Source: Propionibacteriaceae bacterium (GTDB taxonomy: Bacteria; Actinomycetota; Actinomycetes; Propionibacteriales; Propionibacteriaceae). Taken from it: DNA of 13,792 bases. Made by a program: the position numbers and the translations under genes. This document shows, in pieces, positions 13,479 through 13,792 of this stretch (positions are counted from its first letter, which is position 1; each line of letters begins with the position of its first letter). The notes below the pieces were generated by a model, which saw only the letters and a list, made by a program, of their open reading frames with translations, was not told the origin of the DNA and ran no database searches. Location of the stretch: NCBI GenBank assembly GCA_003153855.1, contig PMBM01000048.1, forward strand, positions 22,188-35,979, in the 5' to 3' direction.

Positions 13479-13792
13479 ATGCAGATCCTCGTGGTGGACG
13501 ACGACCAGGCGGTCCGGGATTCGTTGAGCCGGTCGCTGCACTACAGCGGGTACGAGGTCATCACCGCCGGGGACGGGCTGGAAGCGCTGGCTCGGCTGTC
13601 CAGCTCCCGGCCGGACGCCGTGATCATGGACGTCATGATGCCGCGCCTCGACGGCCTCGAGACGACCCGGATGCTGCGCCAGTCCGGCAACGACGTGCCC
13701 ATCCTCGTCCTGACCGCACGCGACGCCGTGAACGACCGCGTCGACGGGCTGGACGCCGGCGGCGACGACTACATGGCCAAGCCCTTCGCGCT
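13479..13792 (+). CDS. OmpR-family response regulator, receiver domain (3' end outside window)
   Basis: 104 complete codons of a two-component response regulator are visible. The receiver domain has the acidic pocket D7-D8-D9 (LVVDDDQAV), phospho-acceptor D51 in [13 protein letters not shown]79 in LVLTAR and K101 in KPFA. The [11 protein letters not shown] and [12 protein letters not shown] stretches resemble MprA-type regulators of actinobacteria, which respond to envelope stress. The DNA-binding winged helix would lie beyond the edge, so the subfamily is inference. The ATG at 13479 has no clear Shine-Dalgarno. CAGAGT (13467-13472), 6 nt upstream, could be the -10 of a leaderless transcript. 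A sensor kinase gene is expected downstream. Confidence 0.93.
   Translation, partial: MQILVVDDDQAVRDSLSRSLHYSGYEVITAGDGLEALARLSSSRPDAVIMDVMMPRLDGLETTRMLRQSGNDVPILVLTARDAVNDRVDGLDAGGDDYMAKPFA

Overview
The window is high-GC DNA (roughly 70% G+C by eye) with GTG starts, few AT-rich spacers and an rpsF-ssb-rpsR-rplI cluster. It reads as an actinobacterial chromosome. The alanine dehydrogenase, pyruvate carboxylase and MprA-like regulator sequences fit a Nocardioides/Aeromicrobium-type lineage, but that placement is inference. I see no IS element, prophage, CRISPR array, tRNA or rRNA.

Layout. (1) 2-1018: 3' end of pyruvate carboxylase, followed by nested inverted repeats. (2) 1162-2205: a DMT/EamA-type transporter with a 62-residue histidine-rich tail. 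(3) 2296-6419, minus strand: a two-gene unit made of a small coiled-coil protein and a 1216-residue glycosyltransferase with three GT-B-like modules. A divergent 203-bp spacer separates it from a 774-residue GT2-GT4 fusion (6623-8947). Together they form a small glycan assembly block, probably for a surface polysaccharide. (4) 8937-9791, minus strand: homocysteine S-methyltransferase, overlapping the glycosyltransferase tail to tail. (5) 9792-10155: a gene-free spacer packed with inverted repeats. (6) 10156-11271, minus strand: alanine dehydrogenase. (7) 11636-13339: the ribosomal/replication operon rpsF-ssb-rpsR-rplI, with hairpins in two internal spacers and a strong terminator. (8) 13479 to the end: the receiver domain of an OmpR-type response regulator, cut by the window edge.

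How the parts work together. Housekeeping genes flank the accessory block: anaplerosis, methionine salvage, alanine/nitrogen metabolism, translation and ssDNA binding. The glycosyltransferases carry at least four modules between them. At least three of these keep catalytic signatures, so they could build an oligosaccharide of several different sugars. No flippase, polymerase or nucleotide-sugar gene is in view.

Most worth a second look: the three-module glycosyltransferase with an apparently dead middle module and its coupled coiled-coil partner; the 95-bp inverted repeat abutting the ald stop codon; the structured spacers of the ribosomal operon with its zinc-ligand-free S18; and a marked excess of CGTACG across the whole window. 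I found no clear wholly new defence or mobile system.
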